Below are positions 5,473 to 12,847 of a stretch of 32,615 bases of DNA, in pieces; position 1 is the stretch's first letter, and every line of letters begins with the position of its first letter. Under the pieces are notes generated by a model that was not told the DNA's origin, searched no databases, and saw only the letters and a program-made list of their open reading frames with translations. The position numbers and the translations under genes were made by a program. Origin of the DNA: Solirubrobacter phytolaccae (GTDB lineage: Bacteria; Actinomycetota; Thermoleophilia; Solirubrobacterales; Solirubrobacteraceae); assembly GCF_027587195.1 (NCBI RefSeq), contig NZ_JAPDDP010000084.1, forward strand, positions 1 through 32,615. Reading direction: 5' to 3'.

Positions 5473-8204
5473 GGCTCGATCAGTGGCGTGATGTACGCCG
5501 CGACCAGCTCCTCGGCGAGCGTGTCCGGGTCGGTCGGGACGGCCGCCTGACGCGCGGCGGCGTGCCGCGCGGCGTCGAGCAGCACGCCCACGCCGACCCG
5601 GTCGGCAAAGTGGACGAGCTTCTCCGCGGCGGCCGCGGCGGTCGCGTCGTCGTGCGTCTCGTGGTGGATCGCGGCGCGCAGCTCCTCGGCGCCGGGCGCA
5701 TGGACCTCGACGACCGCGAACCGGCGCATGATCGCCGCGCGGGGGAACTCGGTGCCGTTCCACGTCGCGATCAGCCGCCAGTCGTCCGCGGGCGTGGCCT
5801 CCCCGCTCGCGAACGTCACGGGGATGCCGGCCAGGAACGAGCTCAGCGGCGCATACGTCGCCTGCAGGTCGGCCTGGTCGAGCTCGTCGACGATCACCCA
5901 GCGCCCCTGCGCCGCGGCCTCGGGAATGAGGTCGCGCGGGTCGCCGGTGACGATCGTGGCGCCCCGTGCCTTGCCCTCCTGGGCGGCGGCACGAGCGACG
6001 GCCATCGCGAGCGCCGTCTTGCCCGACCCGGGCGCGCCCGTGAGCAGCACGTGCTTGCCCGTGCCGAGCGCGGCGGCGACGTTCGCGTACACGCCCGGGG
6101 GCAACCGCAACCCGGCGGCGATCGCGGCGGCGCGAATCGTGGCGCCGTCGACGAACACCTCGCGCGCCGGGGACGGCGGCGTCGGCGTGGCGAGTGCCGC
6201 CGCGCTGTCGGGCGAGGCGGGAGCGGGAACGGCGGCGGGCGACGAAACCGGTTCGTCGGACGCAGCCGGCGGAGGCGACGCATCCGCCGCGGCGGCGGGC
6301 GACGAGGACGACCCGGCGACGGGCGCGCTCGACACGGCCGCCGCGGGCGGTGAGAGATCGACGGCCGGCGCGTCCGGCCCGACTCCAGGCGGCGGCGAGG
6401 CCGACTCCGCGGCGGGCGGCATCGCCTCGCCGGCCGGAGGCGGCGTGGACGACTCGACCGACGCGGGCGGCAAGGACTCGTGAGCCCCGGGCGACGCGAG
6501 CCCAGCGGACGGCGACGCCTCCGCGATGGGTGGCGTCGCCCCGGCGGGCGGCGGCGAACTCTGCCCGGTCGGCGGCGACGACTCAGCGGACGCGGCCGAC
6601 GACGACGACGGTGACTCGGCGGACGCGGCCAACGGCGACGACACCTCGGCGGACGCGGGAGGCGAGGTCGCCCCGGCCGGGGGCGGCGACGATGAACCCG
6701 CAGACGAGGGCGGCGACGACTCGACGGCCGAGGGCGGCGACGACGAACCCGCGGGCACGGGCGACGACGACTCAACGGCCGAGGGCGGCGACGACGAACC
6801 CGCGGGCGCGGGCGACGACGACTCAACGGCCGAGGGCGGCGACGACGAACCCGCGGGCGCGGACGACGACGACGCAACGGCCGAGGGCGGCGACGACGAC
6901 TCGACGGCCGAGGGCGGCGAGGCCGGCTCCACGGCCGGCGTCGACTCGACGCGCGCGGCCGGTGCGGTCTCGGCGGCCGGGGGCGGCGACGAGGACTCGG
7001 ACGACACGGGCTCGACGGCGGGCGACGACGACTCGGCGGATGCGGACGACGACTGCGCGGGCTCGACGGCGGGCGGCGGCGTCGAGGACGGCGGCGGCGT
7101 CAACGGATCGGCCGTCGGCGGCGCCGCAGACGGCGGCGGCGACAGCGGGTCGGCCGTCGGCGGCGCCGCAGACGGCGGCGGCGACAGCGGGTCGGCCGTC
7201 GGCGGCGCCGCGCCGGCCTTGGGCTGGATCGCCGTGGACGGCGGGGCGGAGCCGGCGAGCGGGTCGCCCGGGGTCAGGCCGGAGTGGTGGCGGCGTCCGC
7301 CCGCGAACGGCAGCAGCGGGTCCGCGCCGGGCGGGTTGGGGTCCACGGGGAGGTTCGGCGAGGACTTCGGGCGCGGGACGACCGGCGGGCGGGCGCCGTG
7401 GGTGCCATCGACGCCGCCGGTCGCGGACGAGATGACCGTGCGGTAGGGGGAGCTCTCGACGTCCGGAGGCGGCGTCTCGGCGGGCGTGGGCGCCGGCTCC
7501 ACCACGGGCGCGGACTCCGACGGCGGCGCGGCGGGCTCCGCGAACTCCTGCAGCGCCGCCGCGCGGACGGCTTCCGCGCCGCCCGGGTTCAGCTGGGCCG
7601 CGATGTCCGGCAGCGACATGTGCACCGGCAGCGTGAGCTCGCCGCGGACCTGCTCGCCGGTCGGCGTCAGGCGCTGGTCGGCGTCGATCAGCTCGAGGTC
7701 GGTCAGCAGCGTGAGGTGGCGCTCGCCCTGGATCAGGAGCGTGTTCTCGTTGTCCCAACCGGCGCGGCCGAGGTAGGCCATCGAGCGGCCGAAGTCCATG
7801 GTCGAGATGCGCGTCCCGGCGGGCACGGACGCGAGCAGCGACAGCCCGATCGCGAGCCCGTGGAAGATCGAGTCGGTCATGTGCCGCTCGCGCAGCTGGC
7901 GGCGCAACCACTCGGCCTGCTGGGAGGACACGTCGTACGGCGCCTCCGGGTCCCCGGAGCGGACGTAGCGCTTGCCGATGTCGGTCAGCTCTACGACCCC
8001 GCGGTCCTCCTTGACGAGGCCGGCGAGCCGCCCGAAGGAGATGAAATGGCGCATCCGGCCGAGCGCATTCTCGAGACCGGGCGGGAAGAGCTCGTCGAGG
8101 TTGAACTCGGTGACGAACTCGTCCGTGCGCAGCCGCCCGCGCTGTTCGATCGCGCGCAGGAGGCCGTGAGCATCGCCAAGGCGGGTCGCGGGAATGGGAC
8201 GCAT
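5469..8204 (-). CDS. MoxR-like AAA+ ATPase with N-terminal winged-helix-like region and very long Pro/Ser/Ala linker
   Basis: 911 residues from the ATG at 8204. Residues 1 to about 210 form a folded region with two possible winged-helix units (RLRTDEFVTEFNLDELFPP...VVELTDIGKRYV; ERHLTLLTDLELI...LTPTGEQ). Residues about 215-680 are a low-complexity Pro/Ser/Ala linker with 14-residue repeats (core SAAPPTADPLSPPP) and 17-residue repeats (core SSSPPSAVESSSP). The C-terminal AAA+ module has Walker A GAPGSGKTAL near residue 723, Walker B RWVIVDELDQAD, sensor-1 LIATWNGTEF, and an Arg-rich IMRRFAV segment. The layout resembles MoxR/dynein-related ATPases, which remodel partners, often metal-binding or VWA proteins. 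The following HExxH and acidic genes overlap in GTGA fashion. A 19-codon upstream extension has no better start and was not used. Confidence 0.9.
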   Translation of the reverse strand: MRPIPATRLGDAHGLLRAIEQRGRLRTDEFVTEFNLDELFPPGLENALGRMRHFISFGRLAGLVKEDRGVVELTDIGKRYVRSGDPEAPYDVSSQQAEWLRRQLRERHMTDSIFHGLAIGLSLLASVPAGTRISTMDFGRSMAYLGRAGWDNENTLLIQGERHLTLLTDLELIDADQRLTPTGEQVRGELTLPVHMSLPDIAAQLNPGGAEAVRAAALQEFAEPAAPPSESAPVVEPAPTPAETPPPDVESSPYRTVISSATGGVDGTHGARPPVVPRPKSSPNLPVDPNPPGADPLLPFAGGRRHHSGLTPGDPLAGSAPPSTAIQPKAGAAPPTADPLSPPPSAAPPTADPLSPPPSAAPPTADPLTPPPSSTPPPAVEPAQSSSASAESSSPAVEPVSSESSSPPPAAETAPAARVESTPAVEPASPPSAVESSSPPSAVASSSSAPAGSSSPPSAVESSSPAPAGSSSPPSAVESSSPVPAGSSSPPSAVESSPPSSAGSSSPPPAGATSPPASAEVSSPLAASAESPSSSSAASAESSPPTGQSSPPPAGATPPIAEASPSAGLASPGAHESLPPASVESSTPPPAGEAMPPAAESASPPPGVGPDAPAVDLSPPAAAVSSAPVAGSSSSPAAAADASPPPAASDEPVSSPAAVPAPASPDSAAALATPTPPSPAREVFVDGATIRAAAIAAGLRLPPGVYANVAAALGTGKHVLLTGAPGSGKTALAMAVARAAAQEGKARGATIVTGDPRDLIPEAAAQGRWVIVDELDQADLQATYAPLSSFLAGIPVTFASGEATPADDWRLIATWNGTEFPRAAIMRRFAVVEVHAPGAEELRAAIHHETHDDATAAAAAEKLVHFADRVGVGVLLDAARHAAARQAAVPTDPDTLAEELVAAYITPLIEP
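6692..6920. repeat. 51-bp coding tandem repeats in the AAA+ linker
   Basis: The 10-mer CGACGAACCC starts at 6741, 6792 and 6843, giving an exact 51-bp (17-codon) period with only a few substitutions between copies. Degenerate partial copies lie on both sides. The translated unit is SSSPPSAVESSSPAPAG and variants. Copy number is likely to vary between strains by slippage without breaking the frame. Confidence 0.8.
7085..7215. repeat. 42-bp coding tandem repeats in the AAA+ linker
   Basis: Three near-identical 42-bp units (14 codons) encode PPTADPLSPPPSAA. The last two copies are almost perfect at DNA level (core GACAGCGGGTCGGCCGTCGG), suggesting recent duplication. In frame with the linker of the AAA+ protein. 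Confidence 0.8.
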
Positions 8205-8229
8205 TCGCCAGACCCTAGCCAGGCTGGGC

Positions 8230-8256
8230 GGCGCGCGCGAGGTCTGCGCGCGCGCC
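8230..8256 (-). terminator. Strong GC hairpin after the Lys-rich protein gene
   Basis: A perfect 10-bp inverted repeat, GGCGCGCGCG (8230-8239) and CGCGCGCGCC (8247-8256), has a 7-base loop. It lies 12 bases after the TAA of the Lys/Ala/Pro-rich gene and 26 bases before the AAA+ start. There is no T-run, as is common for high-GC terminators. It could separate the two transcription units. Confidence 0.6.
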
Positions 8257-8267
8257 TGCAAGCCGGA

Positions 8268-9152
8268 TTACGACTCGGACGGGGGCTTGGCCTCGGGCTT
8301 GGCGATCGCGGGCGACGTCTGCCCGGGCGCCGCCTTGGTGACCGGCTTCGCGACCGCCGACTTGACCGCCGGCTTCTTCGCCGGAGCCGCGGGCTTCTTC
8401 GCCGCGGCCGGCTTCTTGGCCTCCAGCTCGGGCGGGAGCAGCGGGGTCGTGCTGCCTGCGGCGGCGGGCTTCTTGGCCGCCGGCTTCTTCGCCGAGGTGG
8501 GCGCCGCGGGCTTCTTCGCGGCCGGCTTCTTCGACGGCGCCGCCTGCTTGGCCGTCGTCGTCGGAGCGGGCTTCTTCGCCGCCGGCTTCTTGGCCGGCAC
8601 GGGCTTGGCGACCGCCGCGGGCTTGGGCTTCGCGGGCTCGGGCTTGGCCACGGCGACGGGCTTGGGCTTCGCCGGCTCGGGCTTGGCCACGGCGACCGGC
8701 TTGGGCTTGGGCGCCGCGGGCGGCTGCTTCGCGGCCGCCGCGGGCTTCTTCACCACGGGCTTGGCCGCGGCCGGCTTGGTCTTCGCGCGCGGCTTGGTCA
8801 GCGCGGCGCCGGTCGGCACGGCGGCCTCGGTCGGCGTGGCGGCCGCGGCGTTCGCGGTGGCCGCGGGCTCCGTGGTCGGACCCGCCTTGACGACGGCGCC
8901 GCGGCCCGAGGGCTTCGGCTTCGTCTTCGCGGCCTTGGGCTTCGGCTTGCGGGCGGTTGCGGATTTGGGCGCGGCGGGCGCGCCGGGCTTCGGAGCACCG
9001 ACCGCCTCGGGTGAGGGGGAGGTCTCCGGCTCGGGCTTGGGCGACGGGACAGTCGTGTCCTGCTCGTCGCGCGTGAGCCGGCCGACGACCTCGGCGGCCT
9101 TGCGGCCGGCCTCGGTGGCGATGTCCAGGAGCTCTTTGAGAAGCGATGGCAT
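8268..9152 (-). CDS. Histone-H1-like Lys/Ala/Pro-rich protein
   Basis: About 294 residues from the ATG at 9152; an ATG four codons upstream (9164) is the alternative, with a purine-rich GGGCAGG directly before it. The first 30 residues (MPSLLKELLDIATEAGRKAA, then EVVGRLTRDE) form an amphipathic helix. The rest is low complexity: three tandem copies of a 13-residue PKPVAVAKPEPAK unit and many KKPAAKKPA blocks, giving a strongly basic tail like eukaryotic H1 and the tails of actinobacterial nucleoid proteins. No enzyme motif, signal peptide or TM segment is visible. A DNA- or polyphosphate-binding role is plausible. The composition alone cannot distinguish this from a phasin-like or surface protein. 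Confidence 0.75.
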   Translation of the reverse strand: MPSLLKELLDIATEAGRKAAEVVGRLTRDEQDTTVPSPKPEPETSPSPEAVGAPKPGAPAAPKSATARKPKPKAAKTKPKPSGRGAVVKAGPTTEPAATANAAAATPTEAAVPTGAALTKPRAKTKPAAAKPVVKKPAAAAKQPPAAPKPKPVAVAKPEPAKPKPVAVAKPEPAKPKPAAVAKPVPAKKPAAKKPAPTTTAKQAAPSKKPAAKKPAAPTSAKKPAAKKPAAAGSTTPLLPPELEAKKPAAAKKPAAPAKKPAVKSAVAKPVTKAAPGQTSPAIAKPEAKPPSES

Positions 9153-9185
9153 ACGGGCATACATCCTGCCCGACGCCGGGGAGAC

Positions 9186-9440
9186 CTATGCGGCGACCGC
9201 CAACCGCGCGTCGCCGCAGGCCAGGGAGAGCGCCTCGGCGGCGGACAGGCGCGAGACGAGCTCACCGCTGTCCGCGGCGCGGAGCTCGCCTCGCACGCGG
9301 CCGCTGACGGACACGTCGAAGTGCAGTTCGAGCTCGTCGGCGACGAGGTCCTGGGCCCGCTCCCAAGCGGCATCCACCTCGGCCAAGACCTCTTCAGGCA
9401 GGTCGAGCAGGGGGGTGTGGCTGTGCACGAAGCGGGACAT
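9186..9440 (-). CDS. Small uncharacterised protein
   Basis: 84 residues starting MSRFVHSHTPLLDLPEEVLA at the ATG 9440, which has a good ribosome-binding site (TAGGAG, six bases upstream); a TTG one codon earlier is unlikely. The sequence is acidic and helix-rich (AEVDAAWERAQDLVADELEL), then FDVSVSGRVRGELR and a C-terminal helix (LSAAEALSLACGDARLAVAA). There is no signal peptide or TM segment and I do not recognise a family. It lies 33 bases upstream of the Lys-rich gene on the same strand, so co-transcription is likely. Confidence 0.72.
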   Translation of the reverse strand: MSRFVHSHTPLLDLPEEVLAEVDAAWERAQDLVADELELHFDVSVSGRVRGELRAADSGELVSRLSAAEALSLACGDARLAVAA

Positions 9441-9510
9441 CAACGACTCCTACGAGAACAACTGCTTGCTTGCTCTCGGGGTAGTCGACCCTCCCCTATT
9501 CGGGTGACAT

Positions 9511-9524
9511 GGGGTGAACACCCC
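9511..9524 (-). terminator. Hairpin downstream of the NlpC/P60 gene
   Basis: GGGGTGAACACCCC is an inverted repeat starting 18 bases past the NlpC/P60 stop. Arms of five to six G/C-rich pairs close a very small loop. No T-tract follows. Placement suggests a terminator; the tight loop keeps confidence low. Confidence 0.4.
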
Positions 9525-9541
9525 AGCCTCCGTAAAGGTGT

Positions 9542-10300
9542 CTAAAGACCGGCGGGGTGCCGCGCCACGAAGCCTTCCGTGGAGCGCATCTCGTTGATCC
9601 AGCGCGAGCCGGTGACCCGCTGGGCGGAGGTGTCGAAGCGGACGCCCGCCACCTCGAGGAAGACGTGACCCTGGTTGGTCCAGATCGTGACCCACTTGCC
9701 CTTGCCGGGCTCGCCCCAGGACATCAGCGGCCCGGACGCCAGCGGCCCGCTCAGCAGCCCGGCGGCCGCCAGCACGAACGAGACGGAGCCCGAGCAGTCG
9801 TAGCCCGTGTCCTGCCACTTGCCGTGCCCGCCGCCCCACTTGTAGGGCGTGCGCGCGATGCCGTTGCCGGCCTCGATCATCTTCTTGACCGCCTCGGGCG
9901 CTTCCAGCGGCGGCAGCGCGACGCCGCCACCGATCGCGACGGCCTTGTCGACGGCGTTCGCGCCGGCACCGGTCGTCTTGGACCCGCGCGCGGCGGAGGA
10001 GGCTTCGGTCGTGGGCTTGGCGTCGCTCGTCCCGGTCAACCCCGGGTCGGCGGCGGCCGCATCCGCGGCGGTGCCGGGCTGGCCGGCGACCGGCGCGACC
10101 GTCTTCGCCCGCGAGTTCTCCGGCAGCGGCGGCAGCGTGACCGTCGGGGCGGGCGTCGCGGTGGCGACCATCGGGGACGTGACGGGAGCGGCCGCGGCGC
10201 GTGCGACCGGCTCGTCCTGCCCGGCCGCGCCGAGCGCGAGGTAGCCGCCACCGAGCGTGAAGAGCCCGGCGGTCGTAGCCGCGATGCCGATCCGGCGCAT
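9542..10300 (-). CDS. Secreted NlpC/P60-like cell-wall hydrolase or amidase
   Basis: 252 residues from the ATG at 10300 (MRRIGIAATTAGLFTLGGGY, a signal peptide or anchor). Residues about 30-125 are Ala/Thr/Pro-rich linker. The C-terminal NlpC/P60-like domain reads TPYKWGGGHG, then DTGYDCSGSVSFVLAAAG with the nucleophile Cys in DCSG, and the His in NQGHVFLEVAG as the second catalytic residue. The family cleaves peptide stems of peptidoglycan or related amide bonds. Between the two motifs GPLMSWGEPGKGKWVTIW matches the usual spacing. It follows the transsulfuration operon by 80 bases on the same strand and probably has its own promoter there. An in-frame upstream extension reads through the neighbouring gene and was rejected. 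Confidence 0.88.
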   Translation of the reverse strand: MRRIGIAATTAGLFTLGGGYLALGAAGQDEPVARAAAAPVTSPMVATATPAPTVTLPPLPENSRAKTVAPVAGQPGTAADAAAADPGLTGTSDAKPTTEASSAARGSKTTGAGANAVDKAVAIGGGVALPPLEAPEAVKKMIEAGNGIARTPYKWGGGHGKWQDTGYDCSGSVSFVLAAAGLLSGPLASGPLMSWGEPGKGKWVTIWTNQGHVFLEVAGVRFDTSAQRVTGSRWINEMRSTEGFVARHPAGL

Positions 10301-10380
10301 CAGCCTAGGATGCCGACGTTTGGGTCGAGAGGAAGTAAAGATTCCCACCGACCATCCCATCGGCCTCCGCGAGACGTGAC

Positions 10381-11457
10381 TTAAGCGCCCAGCGCCTGCT
10401 CGAGGTCGGCGACGAGATCCTCCGCCGCCTCGATGCCGCAGGACAGCCGCACCAGGTCGGCCGGAACCGCCGCCGCGGAGCCCTCGACGGACCCGTGGGT
10501 CATCGCCTGCGGGACCTCGATCAGCGACTCCACGCCGCCGAGCGACTCCGCCAGCGAGAACACCTTCGTGCGCGAGACCAGCCCGACCGCGTCCGGGTGC
10601 CGGAACGAGACCATGCCGGAGAACCCGGGCCAGCGCACGTCCGTCACGCCCTCGACCTCGCTGAGCCACTCGGAGACCACGCGCGCGTTCTCGGTGTGCG
10701 CGGCCATCCGCAGGTGCAGCGTGCGCAGCCCGCGGTGCACGAGGAAGCAGTCGAGCGGGCCGGGCACGGCGCCGATCGAGTTCTGCACGAAGCGCACCGC
10801 CTTGTGGCGCTCCTCGTCCTTGACCACCACGGCGCCCGACACGGAGTCCGAATGGCCCCCGAGGTACTTGGTCGCCGAGTGCACGACGGCGTCGGCGCCG
10901 AGCTCCAGCGGCCGCTGGTAGACGGGTGTCGCGAACGTGTTGTCGACCGCGACGAACGCGCCGCCGGAGCGCTCGATCACGCCCGGAACGTCGATCACCT
11001 TCAGCGTCGGGTTCGTCGGCGTCTCGATCCACACGAGCTTGGTCTCGGGCGTCACCGCCGCCGCGACCGCGTCGAGGTCGGTCTGGTCGACCATCGTGTA
11101 TGACAGGCCCCAGCGCTTGAGCACCTTGTCGACCAGCCGGTACGTGCCGCCGTAGAGGTCGTCCGGGATCACGACGTGGTCGCCCGCGTTGCAGACCGCC
11201 GTGATCAGCGCGTGCTCGGCGGCCATGCCGCTCGAGAAGGCCGACCCGAAGCCGCCCTCGAGCTCGCCGAGCGCCCGCTCGAGCGCCGCCCGCGTCGGGT
11301 TCGCCGAGCGCGAGTAGTCGAAGTCCTCGACGTAGTCGCCGACGGCCTTCTGCACGTAGGTCGACGCCTGGTGGATCGGCGGCACCACGCCGCCGTAGCT
11401 CGGGTCGGGCTCGAGGCCCGCGTGCACCGCGCGGGTGGCGAAGCGGTACTCGCTCAT
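10381..11457 (-). CDS. Cystathionine gamma-synthase/gamma-lyase family PLP enzyme, shortened
   Basis: 358 residues. Cys/Met-metabolism PLP fold: FATRAVHAGLEPD at the N-terminus, YSRSANPTRAALE, FSSGMAAEHAL, IPDDLYGGTYRL, VDNTFATPVYQRPLELGAD and the PLP-binding Lys197 in HSATKYLGGHSD. SLAESLGGVESLIEVP and RLSCGIEAAEDLVADLEQAL close the domain. Members interconvert cystathionine with homoserine esters/Cys (synthase) or cleave it to Cys (lyase); sequence alone does not settle which, so no symbol is given. Its start overlaps the cystathionine beta-synthase stop (ATGA), favouring a role in methionine-to-cysteine flow. Compared with E. coli MetB, about 18 residues are missing between VTDVRWPG and FSGMVSF. 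Confidence 0.9.
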   Translation of the reverse strand: MSEYRFATRAVHAGLEPDPSYGGVVPPIHQASTYVQKAVGDYVEDFDYSRSANPTRAALERALGELEGGFGSAFSSGMAAEHALITAVCNAGDHVVIPDDLYGGTYRLVDKVLKRWGLSYTMVDQTDLDAVAAAVTPETKLVWIETPTNPTLKVIDVPGVIERSGGAFVAVDNTFATPVYQRPLELGADAVVHSATKYLGGHSDSVSGAVVVKDEERHKAVRFVQNSIGAVPGPLDCFLVHRGLRTLHLRMAAHTENARVVSEWLSEVEGVTDVRWPGFSGMVSFRHPDAVGLVSRTKVFSLAESLGGVESLIEVPQAMTHGSVEGSAAAVPADLVRLSCGIEAAEDLVADLEQALGA

Positions 11458-12839
11458 CCGACCAGGGCCTCCAACAGGTCCGTGCGGGTCACGATGCCGA
11501 CCGGGCGCCCGTGCTCGGACACGATCAGCGCCTGCGTGTCGCCCGAGAGCAGCTCGACGGCCTCGCGGACCGGGTCGACCGTGGAGACCGCCGCGAAGGC
11601 GTCCTCCATCACGAGCTCGATCGGCGCCGACATCACGGCCGGGTCGTTCATCGCGGCCTTCAGCAGCCCGCGCTCGCCGACGCCGCCGACGACCGTGTAC
11701 GGGTCGTCCGCGGAGACGACCGGCAGCTGCGAGACGCGGTGCTCGTGCAGGAGCGTGATCGCGTCGCGGACCGTCTGGTGCGTCTGCACGACCACGAACG
11801 GCGGCATCTCGCCCGCGCGGGTCTTCATCTGCAGCACGTCGCCCACCGTGTGGTCGGCGGCGCGCTCGAGGAAGCCGTGCTGGGTCATCCACTCGTCGTT
11901 GAAGATCTTCGACAGGTAGCCGCGGCCGCCGTCCGGCAGGATCACGGCGACCATCGCGTTGGGGTCCGTGATCGAGCGCGCGACCTCCAGGGCCGCGTGC
12001 GCCGCGAGCCCGCACGAGCCGCCGACGAGCAGGCCCTCGGTCTCGGCCAGGCGCCGCGTCGTCAGGAACGAGTCGCGGTCGGAGACCGTCACGTAGCGGT
12101 CGACCAGCGACGGGTCGTACGTCGACGGCCAGAAGTCCTCGCCGACGCCCTCAACGAGGTAGGGGTGTACTTCCTCGTTGGAGTAGATCGAGCCGACCGG
12201 ATCAGCGCCGATGACCTCGATCTTCGGGTTCTGCTCCTTCAGGTAGCGCGCGGTGCCGGTGATCGTCCCGCCCGTGCCGACGCCCGCCACGAAGTGCGTG
12301 AGCTTCCCGCCCGTCTGGCGCCACAGCTCCGGCCCGGTGCCGATGTAGTGCGCCTCCGGGTTGGCCGGGTTGGCGTACTGGTTGGGCTGGAACCCGCCCG
12401 GGATCTCGCGCGTCAGGCGCTCGGCGACCCGGTAGTAGGACTGCGGCGAGGACGGATCGACGTCGGTCGGGCAGACCACGACCTCGGCGCCGTAGGCACG
12501 CAGCAGGTCGATCTTCTCGCGCGACATCTTGTCCGGCATGACCGCGATCACGCGATAGCCCTTCAGACGCGCGGCGACGGCCAGGCCGGCGCCGGTGTTG
12601 CCGGAGGTCGGCTCGATGATCGTGCCGCCGGGGCGCAGGCTGCCGTCGGCCTCGGCCGCGGCGATCATCTGCATCGCGACGCGGTCCTTGATGGAGCCGC
12701 CGGGGTTGAAGTACTCGACCTTCGCCACGACCTGGGGAGCACACCCCTGCGCGAAGCGGCTGAGCCGCACGAGCGGCGTCTCGCCGACCGTGTCGAGAAG
12801 GGAGTCCTTGATCTCAGATGTCGTCGCCGTAGGCGTCAT
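11454..12839 (-). CDS. cbs: Cystathionine beta-synthase with C-terminal CBS pair
   Basis: 461 residues. The catalytic half is a fold-type II PLP enzyme: PLP Lys51 in NPGGSIKDRVA, the phosphate/substrate loop TSGNTGAGLAVAA, and GVGTGGTITGTARYLKEQNP. From about residue 340 two CBS domains follow (VGDVLQMKTRAGEMPPFVVV..; PIELVMEDAFAAVSTVDPV..), typical for adenosyl-ligand regulation in this family. The N-terminus is short and lacks the haem-binding segment of mammalian enzymes. The enzyme condenses serine and homocysteine to cystathionine; related O-acetylserine-using enzymes cannot be fully excluded, but the CBS pair and the adjacent cystathionine enzyme make this assignment likely. The ATG is 8 bases after the winged-helix gene stop with no Shine-Dalgarno, suggesting coupling. 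Confidence 0.92.
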   Translation of the reverse strand: MTPTATTSEIKDSLLDTVGETPLVRLSRFAQGCAPQVVAKVEYFNPGGSIKDRVAMQMIAAAEADGSLRPGGTIIEPTSGNTGAGLAVAARLKGYRVIAVMPDKMSREKIDLLRAYGAEVVVCPTDVDPSSPQSYYRVAERLTREIPGGFQPNQYANPANPEAHYIGTGPELWRQTGGKLTHFVAGVGTGGTITGTARYLKEQNPKIEVIGADPVGSIYSNEEVHPYLVEGVGEDFWPSTYDPSLVDRYVTVSDRDSFLTTRRLAETEGLLVGGSCGLAAHAALEVARSITDPNAMVAVILPDGGRGYLSKIFNDEWMTQHGFLERAADHTVGDVLQMKTRAGEMPPFVVVQTHQTVRDAITLLHEHRVSQLPVVSADDPYTVVGGVGERGLLKAAMNDPAVMSAPIELVMEDAFAAVSTVDPVREAVELLSGDTQALIVSEHGRPVGIVTRTDLLEALVG

Positions 12840-12847
12840 GAAATCGA

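Noticed and set aside
6692-7215. Regular direct repeats resembling a CRISPR array
   Set aside because: The 51-bp and 42-bp units are contiguous without unique spacers and translate into an in-frame Pro/Ser/Ala linker.
10348-10363. CCGA...TCGG hairpin between the cystathionine enzyme and the NlpC gene
   Set aside because: Only four base pairs with an eight-base loop; expected by chance at this GC content.
10301-10380. Possible cyclic-di-AMP (ydaO-type) riboswitch before the NlpC/P60 gene
   Set aside because: Wall hydrolases often have one in Actinobacteria, but the 80-base gap is too short and lacks the conserved core.
10301-11032. Upstream extension of the NlpC/P60 frame
   Set aside because: It runs antisense-like through the cystathionine enzyme gene in a different frame; the signal peptide begins at 10300.
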